Shown here: positions 33,400 to 44,967 of the stretch, piece after piece
How the letters are laid out: each line of letters opens with the position of its first letter
Numbering within the stretch: position 1 is the first letter of the stretch
Assembly (NCBI GenBank): GCA_037693485.1
Contig: CM075348.1
Location: 37,194,501-37,258,500 of the forward strand
Direction of reading: 5' to 3'
Length of the DNA stretch: 64,000 nucleotides
Source of the DNA: Kitagawia praeruptora
Taxonomy: Eukaryota > Streptophyta > Magnoliopsida > Apiales > Apiaceae
Notes under the pieces: generated by a model
What the model was told of the DNA's origin: nothing
Seen by the model: the letters and a program-made list of their open reading frames with translations, nothing else
Database searches by the model: none
Translations under genes and position numbers: made by a program

Positions 33400-33413
33400 A
33401 TCTCCCCCAAATT
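33400..33413 (-). other. Polypurine tract, copy 3
   Basis: AATTTGGGGGAGAT on the minus strand next to the 3' LTR, identical to copy 2. Confidence 0.88.
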
Positions 33414-33560
33414 GTGAGTGAGACCCTTAGTCACAATTTCATGTCTGATAACAAGCCTAACATACATTAAAGATAAAACTTTTAAAAGTACAGGTATGTG
33501 ATTTGATTGAACACATAAATGAAATTACAAGATAAATACTTCTTACAGTATGATGAGGTA

Positions 33561-35549
33561 CTAGCCGTTTTCTTTTGATTGCATCTCCATTGCCTTGGCT
33601 TGTAGATCATCATATGCTTTCTGTTTCCTTTCTTTCTCCTTTCTTGCAATCTCATCTACTGCTCTCATGATTTCTGTCATAGCATCCAATTCTTCAATCA
33701 TAATAGAGTTTTTGAAATCTTCAAGCACTGGCTTCAGAATGTTGGCAGGATAGTGACTGAGTAGGTTCATTCTTATATTGACATTGTCTCCATTTCTCCT
33801 CCTATACTTCACCACATAGGGATCAAACTGAACTCTACACAATCCCTTTGCCCTTAGCTTTTCTGCTTCAATCTCCAGTCTATCAATTTCTTTCTCCCTT
33901 TCTAACCATTTCTCATAGCAGCCCTTCCTTATCTTCTCAGCATATTCTTTCTTCATTTTCACAAAGTCAATCAATTCCAGCTTCCATACTTTCTCCACCT
34001 TGTCCTTAGAATCCAGCAATGCAATGATTCTTTCTATCTCATACAATTTACCCCAATGTTGACAACCCCCTTGTTTGAATTTCATTTCTTTCCCATCAGT
34101 GTACTTGATTACAAGGTGGTCATCCACAATTGCAGCATAGCATATCTTTTGAGCTCTTAGAAATAGCAGTTGCTCTTCATCAAAGTCTTCATCAAGTGGC
34201 TGGAGCTTTAATCCTGGAAGGATTGTTAGGGCTCTAGATTTGGATAGCTTCACTCTCCTTGCAGCATGTTTAAATTTTATCCTCTTGACATGGTTGCTTG
34301 GCAGAAATCTTTGACCTTGGTTGGTAGACCATAGTAGTATTCCATTAGCAGATTGCTTTCTGAAACATACACATGGTTTCTTGACTTGAATCTTCTTCTT
34401 TTCTTGAGATGGTAAGACAGTTGCAGAAGCCATAGATGTAGATTTTGCTAGGTCACTACTAACAGTATTCACCCTAGACTTAGAGTCTTGTGTTGTGGTG
34501 AGATTACTGCTAGCATTGCCTAAGGCTTGCTGTCTTCCACTCTTTCTCACATATGTTTTACCCTGGTCATCATCATCCTTTTCATCCTTGTCCCCCTTTT
34601 TCTTCTTATCTTCATCACCCTTATCTCTCCTGTGATGTCTTCTCCTCCCATCACCTTTGTCTTCAGAATCATCATCCTTATTTCTCCTAGGTTGAGCCAT
34701 CTCTGGAATTTCACCAGTTGCAATATAGGTTCTGAGGATATGCAGTGCCTCAATTTCTTCAGCATTTCTGGCTCCAACCTTCTTCTGTAATTGATCAATG
34801 ATAGCAATGATCAGTCTGTGATTTCTGGAGGTGAGATCATGAGGAATGACCAATTGCTTGATATCTTCAATTCTGGTACCAGACTGATAAATAATTGTCC
34901 ATGGCTTCTTGATCACTTCTGGTAGCCTTGTAGGTTGACCATTCCTCAAATCATCAAACAGACTCTTGCTGTTCTCATTTTTCTTCTCAATGATCTCAAG
35001 TATGGCATCTATCTCTGAGTGCTTTAGGTCTTGTAGAGTCTGGTATGTTAGATGCCATATCTTTAGTTTGGAAACCATCACTATCTCCTTGACCCATATA
35101 TTGTTGACTTTCTTGGGGATGACAGTGATGTAGTCTATCTGCTTCTTCACCTCCCTCAGATAAAACTGAGTGTCACCAACCTGTTCCCTTATGGCTTTCA
35201 GAAACTCCAAGAAGGCTTTATCATGATAGTCATTGGAGTTAGCAACTTCTTGTAGCTTGGCCTCAGTAACAACTTTGACTTCTACAGGCTTGGCACTCTC
35301 AGATATAGAGATTGGAGGTTTGTCAGATGGCATACTCCCTGCAACCACTGTGGTAGTTATGGATTGCTTTTGTCCTCCAGGAGTAGTGATGTGCACAGTT
35401 GGTAAGGTGACAACTGGCAAGATAGATGGAGGCTCATCTACTTTGGCTTTTCCCTTGCCAGGCACATTTGCTAGAGACTTAGAAGCCCTTTGTTGACCAC
35501 CCTCTTTGATTATTATGCCTTTCTCTCCCTTTGTCTCCCCCTTTGAATT
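33561..35549 (-). pseudogene. Downstream part of the split accessory ORF, copy 3
   Basis: Same protein as the copy 2 segment. The frame is open for 662 codons after the TAA at 35550-35552, with no decay. Persistence of a clean frame after the stop implies that the nonsense change is young or that the downstream part is still used. The stop context (AAC TAA AAT) does not match the tobamovirus-type CAR-YYA readthrough signal. Confidence 0.75.
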
Positions 35550-38315
35550 TTAGTTCCTAGCCTTATTCTCCCCCTTAGGCTTGTTGTCAGGCACAGAGGC
35601 TGTAGAAATGTCCTTTGGGAGTGAAGATTCATCAGGTAGAGGGAGACCCATATGCTTCATCATTGCAGCTAACATGGATTGTTGATGCAGAAGGACATCA
35701 GCTGTGGTGGATGCTTGAGTGTCCAACTGATCATTTAGCAATGCAACCTTTTCTGTGAGATGAGCATTGGTCTTGGTGAGAGTAGCTACCTCCTGCTCAA
35801 GAGTGTTGACCTTAGTGAATAACTCATTGGCCTTGAAGCCAGATAAAGATTGATCCTGCAGCCTCTTCACTTCATATTTAGACAATTCATGCACAGGGAC
35901 ATCAGTCACTAGTCTATCACCATAAAGATTTTTGAACATTATCCTCAGCATGGCATTGGCATCTGTAGTCTGGTCAGATAGATTCTGAAATTGATGCCCC
36001 AGACCTGTGACAGCATCTTTTAGCACAGCCAGCCCATTGTCCACCTGAGTGCAGGTAGAGTTGCAGTGTTTGATGTCCTTGAACACACTGTCCAATTGAG
36101 GAAATTTAGCATCAAAGGCCCTCTTGACTTCTGCTACTGAAGTGGCTGTCTTATCACACACCCTGTTGACTTCAGTTTTGACTCCCTTGCCAAGATAGTG
36201 TGCAGCCTTGAGGAAACCCTTGTAGGAGTCATTTACAGCTTCATACACTTCACCAGGTGACAGGGATTTTGCATTGGAGCCCAGTGAAGTGATGTATTCC
36301 TCCCTGAGATACTGAAGTGCTTCATCGAGAGTAATATCATATTTTCCTTGCAACCAGGCATCTATGTTGCCATCTCTCTCAGCATCATCAATGATCTTTG
36401 ACTTCTGCACTTCCACATCATCCCTATGGCATAACAGAATAGCCTCATAGTATGGATTGGGCATGTCTGCAGTGAGAAGGTGCTGAGCAATCTTTGTGAA
36501 CTCAGGAATCTGATCCACAATTAAGCTTTGAAGTGCTTCAACCGTCAATTGTTGTGGAACAGACCCTGATCCTGAAGCACTGTCATGTTGCACAGGCTTC
36601 AGCCATGTTGACATGAAGTCAGAGCTAGAGCTAGGCAAGCTAGTCTCCTCAGTTACAGATGCAACTTCTGTAACCGGATGGATTGACTCTACTACTGGTG
36701 TCACCACAGAAGTGGGATGAATTACACCAGCAGTTGACACAGGCACAGAGTCTCTAGTAAAAACTAGGGGAACCTCTGTGTTTGTGATGGTGTCATTAGG
36801 ATATGCCTCAGCATGCATTCCCTCACCATCTAAATGTGGGTTCTGAGTGGTGAACAAAGTGTCATGCACTAAGTCACTTGAAATTATTGGCTCATCAAGC
36901 GAAAAGGATTCTTGATGATCAATACCTTGCATCTCAGTTGTCTGAGTTGCAGGTTCCAAAGAAATTTCAGAGTTAGATTCTGGAAGAGAAGTGTGTTTTA
37001 GAGTAGATTTTGGCAACTCCCCCTGAGAGATAGAGGGAGTTTCAAAAGTGATGTGCTCTCCACTCAGTGTTGTGCCAGCCTTATCACTCCCATGTGCTGA
37101 CTCTATACAAGAGGGTGCATTGGGGAGAATGCTTGATTCTATAGGTGCACCCTGTTGAGAGGATACACCTAGTGAGCTGTGTGCCCCTGATTTTACAACT
37201 TCAGCCATTTGTGTGACTGAAGAGGTGGTCTTAGTTTTCTTCTTCTTTGTTCTGTGTAAGGGTAACTCAGGTTCCTCACTTCCTAGACCTAATTCAACAG
37301 CTAATGCTGCTTCAGACAAGATATTTAAAGGTGCAGACATTACTTCCTTTCTCTTCTTTTTACTAACATCGCCCTTTTGAGAGGATGATGCAGTTGGCTC
37401 AGTAAGAGGTAGAGTGTTTGGTTGAGAGGGTTGGTTAGCAGGCCCTGGGTTAGCATTTTGTTCTACTTGCTTGGGCTGTGCTAACTTAGATTTTGCATCA
37501 AATGTTGGCATGTTGTGGGGGTAAGTCCTAAACAAACTCTCCATATGGGGAGTTATGTTCAGTCTTACATCCACATCATTCCTAGTTTCCAAGTTACCAA
37601 AAATGAGTTTGGTCATGGACTTAGGATAGCCTATTTTATTTTTATCAATCCCAGGCAATTCAATCAATGAAGCATTTTTATAATTAAGTACAGATTGAAT
37701 AAAGCGAGGGAAGAAAATATCAGTACCTCTCTTGGTTGTGTTCTTACCAAGTCTCCCATATAATTCTTGAAGTATGATTTGGCCAACATCTATCTTCTTT
37801 CCATAGGCCAAAGCATATCCAATTTGCTGCACAGGTGCACTGATTTGATCAAAGCTTGATTTCCTGGCAGTGAAGACTTGGAGAAGAGTTGCAAACACAA
37901 AGCTCCACTCCTTTCTCAGATTCTTTCTGTTTAGCTTTCCAAGGTTAATCCCATCTGAGTAGTTTATGAACTCAAAGAATTCCTCCAACTCTGCGTTAGT
38001 GGCCATTCTGTCAAATGACTCTTGTTGTAGTCCTAGTGCTTGGTTCATGTCTGCAGTAGTGATAGTGATTTCCTTATCTTGAACCTTGCAGTAGATGACA
38101 TAGGAAGTGATTGCGTTTTCCAGGGCTACAACCTCCACAATAGCAGTACTCCAGAATTGTTCCAGAATATCGAGATACAGAGTTGGGTTGGCAGAGAGTG
38201 CATCCTTGATATATGACTCAGCCATCCATTTCACAAAGCACTTGAAATTTGCATTGGGTGCTTCAACATCACTAGTGAGAGCGATGAAGTTGGTGTTGAA
38301 CTTTACTGTTGCCAT
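35550..38315 (-). CDS. Accessory (env-position) ORF, upstream 921-aa part, copy 3
   Basis: Same layout as copy 2. Two residue differences, Phe139 and Ala150, where copies 1 and 2 have Tyr and Ser, come from substitutions in the start-proximal half. The end-proximal half is the same as copy 2. That distribution helps place the crossover in copy 2. Confidence 0.85.
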   Translation of the reverse strand: MATVKFNTNFIALTSDVEAPNANFKCFVKWMAESYIKDALSANPTLYLDILEQFWSTAIVEVVALENAITSYVIYCKVQDKEITITTADMNQALGLQQESFDRMATNAELEEFFEFINYSDGINLGKLNRKNLRKEWSFVFATLLQVFTARKSSFDQISAPVQQIGYALAYGKKIDVGQIILQELYGRLGKNTTKRGTDIFFPRFIQSVLNYKNASLIELPGIDKNKIGYPKSMTKLIFGNLETRNDVDVRLNITPHMESLFRTYPHNMPTFDAKSKLAQPKQVEQNANPGPANQPSQPNTLPLTEPTASSSQKGDVSKKKRKEVMSAPLNILSEAALAVELGLGSEEPELPLHRTKKKKTKTTSSVTQMAEVVKSGAHSSLGVSSQQGAPIESSILPNAPSCIESAHGSDKAGTTLSGEHITFETPSISQGELPKSTLKHTSLPESNSEISLEPATQTTEMQGIDHQESFSLDEPIISSDLVHDTLFTTQNPHLDGEGMHAEAYPNDTITNTEVPLVFTRDSVPVSTAGVIHPTSVVTPVVESIHPVTEVASVTEETSLPSSSSDFMSTWLKPVQHDSASGSGSVPQQLTVEALQSLIVDQIPEFTKIAQHLLTADMPNPYYEAILLCHRDDVEVQKSKIIDDAERDGNIDAWLQGKYDITLDEALQYLREEYITSLGSNAKSLSPGEVYEAVNDSYKGFLKAAHYLGKGVKTEVNRVCDKTATSVAEVKRAFDAKFPQLDSVFKDIKHCNSTCTQVDNGLAVLKDAVTGLGHQFQNLSDQTTDANAMLRIMFKNLYGDRLVTDVPVHELSKYEVKRLQDQSLSGFKANELFTKVNTLEQEVATLTKTNAHLTEKVALLNDQLDTQASTTADVLLHQQSMLAAMMKHMGLPLPDESSLPKDISTASVPDNKPKGENKARN

Positions 38316-39163
38316 TTGTGTAGAAGAGAGAAAAGAAATTGAAGGTTGAAGAAGAAATTTGGCTTTTCGTAGCTAGGGTTTCAGGGGTTTAGAGAGTGTA
38401 GATGCTTGAGAAATCGAATGAAATGAATCGAATAGATGTGAGATTGTATAAGTATGAAGTACTTGAATTGTCGATTAGCAGACTGTTTTGTATCGACAAG
38501 TCAGGCATTCGAGAAGTAGAAAACAACTATTCGAGAAGTCAAGAATGGCTTAATCGATAACTCAAGCAGATAGAAACTCACAGCTGGCAGTTATCTAACT
38601 TAGAAATAATTCTAAATTAAATAAAATGTGTTTTTATGAGTGAATTAAATTTTTAGATAAAAATCCAAAATCGGTTAAAATTCAGCGAGAATTCAGCCTT
38701 TTCAAATGATTCGAGAACTCAAATATAGTGTTCGAGAACTCAATCATTCGAGAACTCAGTTACTATATTCGAGAAGTCTAGAATTCCTCTATTCGATATC
38801 TCAGAAAGACTCTATTCGAGAACTCAAGAGTACTCTAATGAGACGTATTAGAGATGTCGAATAGTGAATCATTCGAGAAGTCTGACTTATCGAACTATAC
38901 CCATCACTCATAAAAAAAATTTGATTTTCACTATCTTGTAAAAATTTACCAGACATATTCATTGAAAAATATCCTAGCAAATCAAATAGTGATTTTCTCA
39001 AAATTTCATAGAAATTTTAAGTTAATAAAAATATGATTTTCAACATATGCAACAGATTTGAAATATTTATAAATCATATTTCAGCCAACACTTACTTCAA
39101 AAATATTGAGGATTTAGATAAAGTAAGTGTTTACTGCTGCAACAATCTAGATGATGTATTCAC
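38316..39163 (-). promoter_or_regulatory. pol-accessory ORF intergenic region with TCGA array, copy 3
   Basis: 848 bp; TCGA motifs at about 38413-38895. A poly-T difference near 38,647 makes the period from copy 2 17,572 to the right of this point instead of 17,573. No gene. Confidence 0.5.
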
Positions 39164-42100
39164 TTAGCCAGAATCTGAAGAATTCAGCATTCCAATCTCA
39201 CTTACCAACCTTGTGAAGGTGGCTTCATCTAATGGCTTAGTGAATATATCAGCTAGTTGTTTATCTGTAGAGACATAATGCAACTCAATGGTTCCATTAG
39301 TTGCATGTTCTCTTATGAAATGATATCTGATGTCAATGTGCTTTGTTCTAGAATGATTGACAGGATTGGCAACTATAGAGATTGCACTTGTGTTGTCACA
39401 CATGATTGGAATTCTTTCCAACACAAGTCCATAATCTCTAAGTTGATTTCTAATCCAAAGCACTTGAGCACAGCAACTTCCAGCAGCTATGTATTCAGCC
39501 TCAGCTGTAGAAGTTGACACAGATTGTTGCTTCTTGCTATACCAAGAAACTAACCTTTGTCCAAGAAACTGGCAGCTTCCTGAGGTGCTTTTCCTATCCA
39601 CTCTGCATCCAGCATAATCAGCATCAGAGTAGCCAACCAGATTGAACCCTGTGTCCTTAGGGTACCATAATCCCAAGTTAGGAGTGCCCTTCAGATATCT
39701 AAAGATCCTTTTTATTGCAATCAAATGTGATTCCTTTGGATTTGATTGAAACCTTGCACACAAGCATGTAGCAAACATGATGTCTGGCCTACTTGCAGTG
39801 AGGTAGAGTAGAGAACCAACCATGCCTCTGTAGACTGAGATATCTACTCTCTTGCCTTTAGCATCTTCATCCAATTTAGTGGCAGTGGCCATGGGTGTCT
39901 TGGCAGGTGAACAATCTTCCAAGTCAAACTTCTTCAATAAATCCTTGATGTACTTGGTTTGACTGATAAAGATATCATCCTTCCTTTGACTAACTTGCAA
40001 CCCTAGAAAGAATGTCAACTCTCCCATCATACTCATCTCATATCTGCTCTGCATGAGTTTAGAGAATTTCTCACACAGTTTCTCATTTGTAGAACCAAAA
40101 ATGATATCATCCACATAGATTTGAACTAGGATCATATCATCACCATGCTTCTTGTAAAACAGTGTCTTGTCCAATGTGCCTCGAGTGAATTGATTTTCAA
40201 GAAGAAATTGTGATAGAGTATCATACCATGCTCTTGGAGCTTGCTTAAGTCCATACAGTGCCTTAAGCAATCTGTAGACAAATTCTGGGAAATGTGGATC
40301 CTCAAAGCCAGGTGGTTGTTGCACATAAACCTCTTCTTCCAACTCTCCATTTAGAAATGCACTCTTGACATCCATTTGATAAACTTTAAAGTTTGAATGA
40401 GCAGCAAATGCCAAGAATATTCTAATGGCTTCCAATCTAGCAACAGGGGCAAATGTCTCATCATAATCAATGCCTTCCTGTTGAGAGTATCCTTTTGCAA
40501 CCAGCCTTGCTTTGTTTCTTATTATTACACCATCTTCATCCATCTTATTCTTCAGAACCCATTTTGTTCCAACAATGGTTCTATTCTTTGGTGCAGGCAC
40601 AAGTTCCCATACTTTGTTCCTTTCAAATTGATTCAGCTCCTCTTGCATGGCAATAATCCAATCTGGATCCAACAATGCATCATCAAGTTTCTTAGGCTCA
40701 ACTTGTGATAGAAAACATCCATAGAGGCACTCATTTTGAGTTGCTCTCCTAGTCCTTACTCCTGCATTAGGATCTCCAATGATTTGCTCTGCAGTGTGTG
40801 ATCTATCCCATTTCCTTGAGTGTTCAGCCTGATTTCTCATCCTTGATGTTGCTTCATCATCCCCATCATGATCATCCTCATTTCCTCCCCCTGTGAAGTT
40901 GTCATTACTCACAGGTGTGTCTTGGATGCTTGTTTCTTCACTATTGATTGGCACAAATTCTTCTCTTGTATCATTATTCACTTGAGTTTGTTGAACTTGA
41001 GTTTCAACTCCAGTTTCAGTCTCTTCATCAGAATCATCTAGATTATCAAACTTCAATGGATCTTTGTCTTCATCATTGGCTTCTTCTAGTCCAGGTAGTT
41101 TGCTGTCATCAAATGTTACATCTGTGCTTTCCATAACTTTCTTTTGACTGATGACATAAACCTTGTATGCAATTCTTTCCATAGAATAGCCAAGAAAAAT
41201 TCCTTCAAATGCTTTTGCATCAAACTTTCCAACATATTCAGAATTGTCCTTAAGTACAAAGCATTTGCTTCCAAAAGTATGAATATACTTCAGTGTAGGC
41301 TTCTTTCCAGTCATCAAGTTGTAAGGAGTCTTTCCAGTGTTTTTGTTGATGAGGGTTCTGTTCTGAATATAGCATGCAGTGCTCACAGCCTCAGCCCAAA
41401 AACATGTGGGCATTTTTGCATCAAGTAACATTGTTCTAGCAGCCTCAATTAGAGTTCTATTCTTTCTCTCAACAACTCCATTTTGTTGTGGAGTCCTTGG
41501 AGCTGAGAATTGCTGAGAAATGCCATTCTCTTTGCAGAATGCTTCAAGTGTGGCATTTCTGAACTCTGTTCCATTATCACTCCTCAATGCAATCACACTT
41601 GCATCGTTTGCGTTTGCTTCCTTGTCAACTTTCTTTATATGCTCAATGATTACTTGTGGAGCCTCATCTTTTGATGCCAAAAATTCTACCCATGTATACC
41701 TTGAAAAATCATCAACCATTACCAGGGCATACTTCTTTCTTCCAAGTGACATTATGTTAACAGGCCCAAACAAATCCATATGGATAAGTTGTAGTGGCTT
41801 GGTTACAGATGTCACTGTCTTTGACTTGTGGCTTGATCTCTTCATTTTTCCTTTTTGACAAGCCTCACACACTCCTTCTTGGCAGAATTCAAGTGTGGGC
41901 ATGCCTCTCACTAACTCTCTTTTGACTAGAGAATTAATGGCCTTAAAGTTCAGGTGTGATAGTTTCTTGTGCCACAGCCTACAATCTTCATTTGATGCTT
42001 TTGAGTAAAAGCAACAAATTTTGTCCTTGTTTGCAGAGTCCATATTGGCTACAAACAGGCTTCCCTTCCTTACTCCAGATAGAGCAAAATCACCAGTCTT

Positions 42101-42436
42101 CTTGTGGGTGATCAAACATTCATCTTTGTCAAAATTCACTTTGAATCCTCTATCAGTAAACTGACCAACACTTAACAGATTATGCTTGAGCCCCTTGACT
42201 AGTGCTACATCTTCAATGATGACATTTCCAACTTTCAGCTTGCCATATCCCAATGTGTTACCCATGCTGTCATCTCCAAAAGCAACCATTAGGCCAGCCT
42301 TTTCCTCATACTGTGATAGCAGGGCCATATCACCAGTCATATGATTTGAGCATCCACTGTCCAAAATCCACATGACCTTCTTCTCACTTTCTTTGCCCTG
42401 CAAACACAAAGGTATTACTTTTCCTTTGGTACCCAA
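39164..42436 (-). CDS. pol: copia Pol polyprotein, copy 3
   Basis: 1,090 aa with the same motif positions as copy 1: protease DSG 26-28; integrase H156, H161, C190, C193, D221, D287, E323; RT D689 and YVDD 774-777; RNase H D938, E979, D1014. It differs from copies 1 and 2 at about a dozen residues, among them Thr661 in the copia-wide ETFAPVAR motif and His1044 in the REH motif, both matching the family consensus. No frameshift or stop. This is the best candidate for an active polyprotein in the window. Confidence 0.95.
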   Translation of the reverse strand: MGTKGKVIPLCLQGKESEKKVMWILDSGCSNHMTGDMALLSQYEEKAGLMVAFGDDSMGNTLGYGKLKVGNVIIEDVALVKGLKHNLLSVGQFTDRGFKVNFDKDECLITHKKTGDFALSGVRKGSLFVANMDSANKDKICCFYSKASNEDCRLWHKKLSHLNFKAINSLVKRELVRGMPTLEFCQEGVCEACQKGKMKRSSHKSKTVTSVTKPLQLIHMDLFGPVNIMSLGRKKYALVMVDDFSRYTWVEFLASKDEAPQVIIEHIKKVDKEANANDASVIALRSDNGTEFRNATLEAFCKENGISQQFSAPRTPQQNGVVERKNRTLIEAARTMLLDAKMPTCFWAEAVSTACYIQNRTLINKNTGKTPYNLMTGKKPTLKYIHTFGSKCFVLKDNSEYVGKFDAKAFEGIFLGYSMERIAYKVYVISQKKVMESTDVTFDDSKLPGLEEANDEDKDPLKFDNLDDSDEETETGVETQVQQTQVNNDTREEFVPINSEETSIQDTPVSNDNFTGGGNEDDHDGDDEATSRMRNQAEHSRKWDRSHTAEQIIGDPNAGVRTRRATQNECLYGCFLSQVEPKKLDDALLDPDWIIAMQEELNQFERNKVWELVPAPKNRTIVGTKWVLKNKMDEDGVIIRNKARLVAKGYSQQEGIDYDETFAPVARLEAIRIFLAFAAHSNFKVYQMDVKSAFLNGELEEEVYVQQPPGFEDPHFPEFVYRLLKALYGLKQAPRAWYDTLSQFLLENQFTRGTLDKTLFYKKHGDDMILVQIYVDDIIFGSTNEKLCEKFSKLMQSRYEMSMMGELTFFLGLQVSQRKDDIFISQTKYIKDLLKKFDLEDCSPAKTPMATATKLDEDAKGKRVDISVYRGMVGSLLYLTASRPDIMFATCLCARFQSNPKESHLIAIKRIFRYLKGTPNLGLWYPKDTGFNLVGYSDADYAGCRVDRKSTSGSCQFLGQRLVSWYSKKQQSVSTSTAEAEYIAAGSCCAQVLWIRNQLRDYGLVLERIPIMCDNTSAISIVANPVNHSRTKHIDIRYHFIREHATNGTIELHYVSTDKQLADIFTKPLDEATFTRLVSEIGMLNSSDSG

Positions 42437-44922
42437 ACAAGTTTGGGTCCATGTGACTTAGAGACAGTTTTATCATAAACAACATGCTTGTTAACTTTCT
42501 TAGTGTCAGTCTTCTTGTCACTGTTGGAAGTCTTAGAACCTGAGGTTTCAGACTTAGGTGACAAAGGTACCTTCCTAGCTTTAGGAGGACTTGAAGATTT
42601 TGACCTTGTGTAGTGTGTGTGAGAATTGTGACTGATACAACCATCAATGAACTGTCTTCTTAAATTAAAACAACTAGTCATAACATTCATATTGCATGGC
42701 ATACAGTCAAATTTATCACAGAAGGGTGCATCTCTATGTCTTAGAGGCACAGAACAATCATAGAAAGGTTTAGACACACTACCAACAGGTTTCTTGCATG
42801 CATGAGTTAGATGGTTGGTACTGAAACAGTTCTGACAAGTTTTCCTAGGGGCATTAGGCATATAAGCATAGTTGTTATCCTTGTTAATCCCTAACTTGCC
42901 ATTTCTGTTCTGTTTCTTTTTAGTCACTTCCTTTTCTGATTCACTCTTCCCAGCTGATACAAACTTAACAAACTTCTTAGGTCTTGGCCTATCAACTACT
43001 GGCTTCTTGGTCTTTGACTTGGCACTCTCACCCTTAGAGGATGCTTGCTGTTCACTAGATTGTGCCTCATCCTCATCATTCAACATTTGCTTGATGAGTA
43101 AGGCATCCTCATCAATTTCAAATGTTGATTCCTTAAAAATTGGATTTTCAGTTTTTCTCAAAATGTGAGGCACTTTCTCATGAACAGCTGTGTCCTCTTC
43201 GATGACAGCATAGCCTTTCCTTTGTTTGAGAGAGTCATAGTCAAGTCCAATAGCTGCTTTAGGTTTAGCTTCAATTTTCTCACAGTAGGATTGCACTAAA
43301 CCAGATGATTTCTTGAAAGTTTTAAGTTTGAATTCATTCTCAGCTAATTCATCCCTAAGAGCCTTCTCTACTTGACTAGCACATAGAACCTTGTTCTCCA
43401 AATATTCAACTTCTTTCTTAAGGTTTTCTACTTGCATAGCAGTTAGCTCAAGTTCCTCATTCTTTTTGGTTAATACTTCATTTCTAGTAGACAGTTTAGC
43501 AATCTCCTCATTAGCAGCAGTCATACTAGTATGAATATTAAACATTTCAACAGATAATTGTTCAATCATGGATTTGTATTCAGAAACAGACATGTCTATA
43601 GTAGTGAGAGATGGTACCTGAGAATCAGATGAAGATGAGTCATCCTTGGAGTTGGCCATCAAGGCATAATTGCAGAATTCTTGTTCCTCTTCATCACTCT
43701 CAGAATCATCCCAACACTTCCCTTCAGCTATGTAGGCCTTACCATGTGTCTGCTTTTTTAGAAGGGCCTCATACTTAGCTTCTAGCTCAAGATAATCTCT
43801 ATCCTTCTTTTTAGGCTTCTTGCATTCACTGGCAAAATGCCCTAGGTCATTGCATCTATAACACCTTACAGATGACCTATCCACATAACCGGTTTTGAAC
43901 TTATTTCTGTTTGGTTTCACAGGTGCCTTGTTCTTGTTGGCTGAATGGTTTTGAGTTTTGGGTTTGAAGGGTTGATTTCTTTTAAATCTGATGTTTGGAA
44001 ATTTTCTGGCCATGAAAGCATATGAAGTATTTTCCATCCCATCAAGTTCTTCCAGAGTGTAAAACTCCTCTTCTTCTTCCTCCTTTTCCTCAACAGGTTC
44101 ACTCACCCCAGCTTCAGTTTCTTCATCATCTGCCACCTCCTCTATCCTTAGTTGGCTTGTAGATGCTTCTAGGTCCAGGATGGATTTGTTGACAATCAAG
44201 GCACATGATGTGTTTATCATCCTACCTTGGTTTGCTTGGATAGCCCTCTTCTGAAGCAACTCAAGTTCATGAGTCTTTAGGACTCCATAGAGTACATCAT
44301 AGGTGACTTTGTTCAAATCTCTCTCTCTTAGGGAAATGACTCTTTGCTCCAGATGATTTGGTGAAGACAACAGAAATTTCATATTTAACTCCTTGGTGCT
44401 GTAAACCTTTCCATTCATCTGCAACTCAGTAACTAGCTTGTGAAACCTTTCAAACATCTCAGTGATGCTTTCCTTGGGTTGTGCCATGAAAGCTTCATAC
44501 TGTGTGACCAGTATCTGTTTCCTGTTTTCTTTAACCTCATCAGTCCCTTCACACAACACCTCAATGTGATCCCACATCTCTTTAGCAGACGTGCATGATG
44601 CAATGTTTGCAAACATTGACATATCCATGGAATCAATGATGAGCAACATGAGGTGGCTGTCAAGAGCAACCTTCTCCCTTTCTGACTCTGTCCACTTTGA
44701 TGGATCCTTGGCCTCATAAGCTCTAGGGATTGTTATGGTTCCAACAGTCTTCTCTGGTATCTCTTGTTGTGGAACAAAAGGACCATTCTTGAGAATCTCA
44801 GGATACAAGGGATGAGAGGCTTTGATGAACAACATCATCTTTATCTTCCAGAGGTTGAAGTTTTCTTTATCAAACTTAGGGACCTTCACCGTTCCTGTAG
44901 TCTTTGGTGTATTCGAACTCAT
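42415..44922 (-). CDS. gag: copia Gag, copy 3
   Basis: 835 aa from MSSNTPK. A few residues differ from copies 1 and 2 (for example Ala for Glu in the RAIQ-A-NQG stretch, Lys for Met before APVKP). Both CCHC knuckles and the coiled coil are intact. The upstream in-frame extension seen in the other copies is closed here, which supports the start. Confidence 0.93.
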   Translation of the reverse strand: MSSNTPKTTGTVKVPKFDKENFNLWKIKMMLFIKASHPLYPEILKNGPFVPQQEIPEKTVGTITIPRAYEAKDPSKWTESEREKVALDSHLMLLIIDSMDMSMFANIASCTSAKEMWDHIEVLCEGTDEVKENRKQILVTQYEAFMAQPKESITEMFERFHKLVTELQMNGKVYSTKELNMKFLLSSPNHLEQRVISLRERDLNKVTYDVLYGVLKTHELELLQKRAIQANQGRMINTSCALIVNKSILDLEASTSQLRIEEVADDEETEAGVSEPVEEKEEEEEEFYTLEELDGMENTSYAFMARKFPNIRFKRNQPFKPKTQNHSANKNKAPVKPNRNKFKTGYVDRSSVRCYRCNDLGHFASECKKPKKKDRDYLELEAKYEALLKKQTHGKAYIAEGKCWDDSESDEEEQEFCNYALMANSKDDSSSSDSQVPSLTTIDMSVSEYKSMIEQLSVEMFNIHTSMTAANEEIAKLSTRNEVLTKKNEELELTAMQVENLKKEVEYLENKVLCASQVEKALRDELAENEFKLKTFKKSSGLVQSYCEKIEAKPKAAIGLDYDSLKQRKGYAVIEEDTAVHEKVPHILRKTENPIFKESTFEIDEDALLIKQMLNDEDEAQSSEQQASSKGESAKSKTKKPVVDRPRPKKFVKFVSAGKSESEKEVTKKKQNRNGKLGINKDNNYAYMPNAPRKTCQNCFSTNHLTHACKKPVGSVSKPFYDCSVPLRHRDAPFCDKFDCMPCNMNVMTSCFNLRRQFIDGCISHNSHTHYTRSKSSSPPKARKVPLSPKSETSGSKTSNSDKKTDTKKVNKHVVYDKTVSKSHGPKLVWVPKEK

Positions 44923-44953
44923 GATCGTTTCTCTGTTTTTGAATAAACAGCCC

Positions 44954-44965
44954 TCTCTGATACCA
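44954..44965 (-). other. Primer binding site with terminal mismatch, copy 3
   Basis: Minus strand reads TGGTATCAGAGA. The 12th base differs from the tRNA-iMet complement found in copies 1 and 2 (C), leaving an 11-base match. Confidence 0.88.
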
Positions 44966-44967
44966 CT

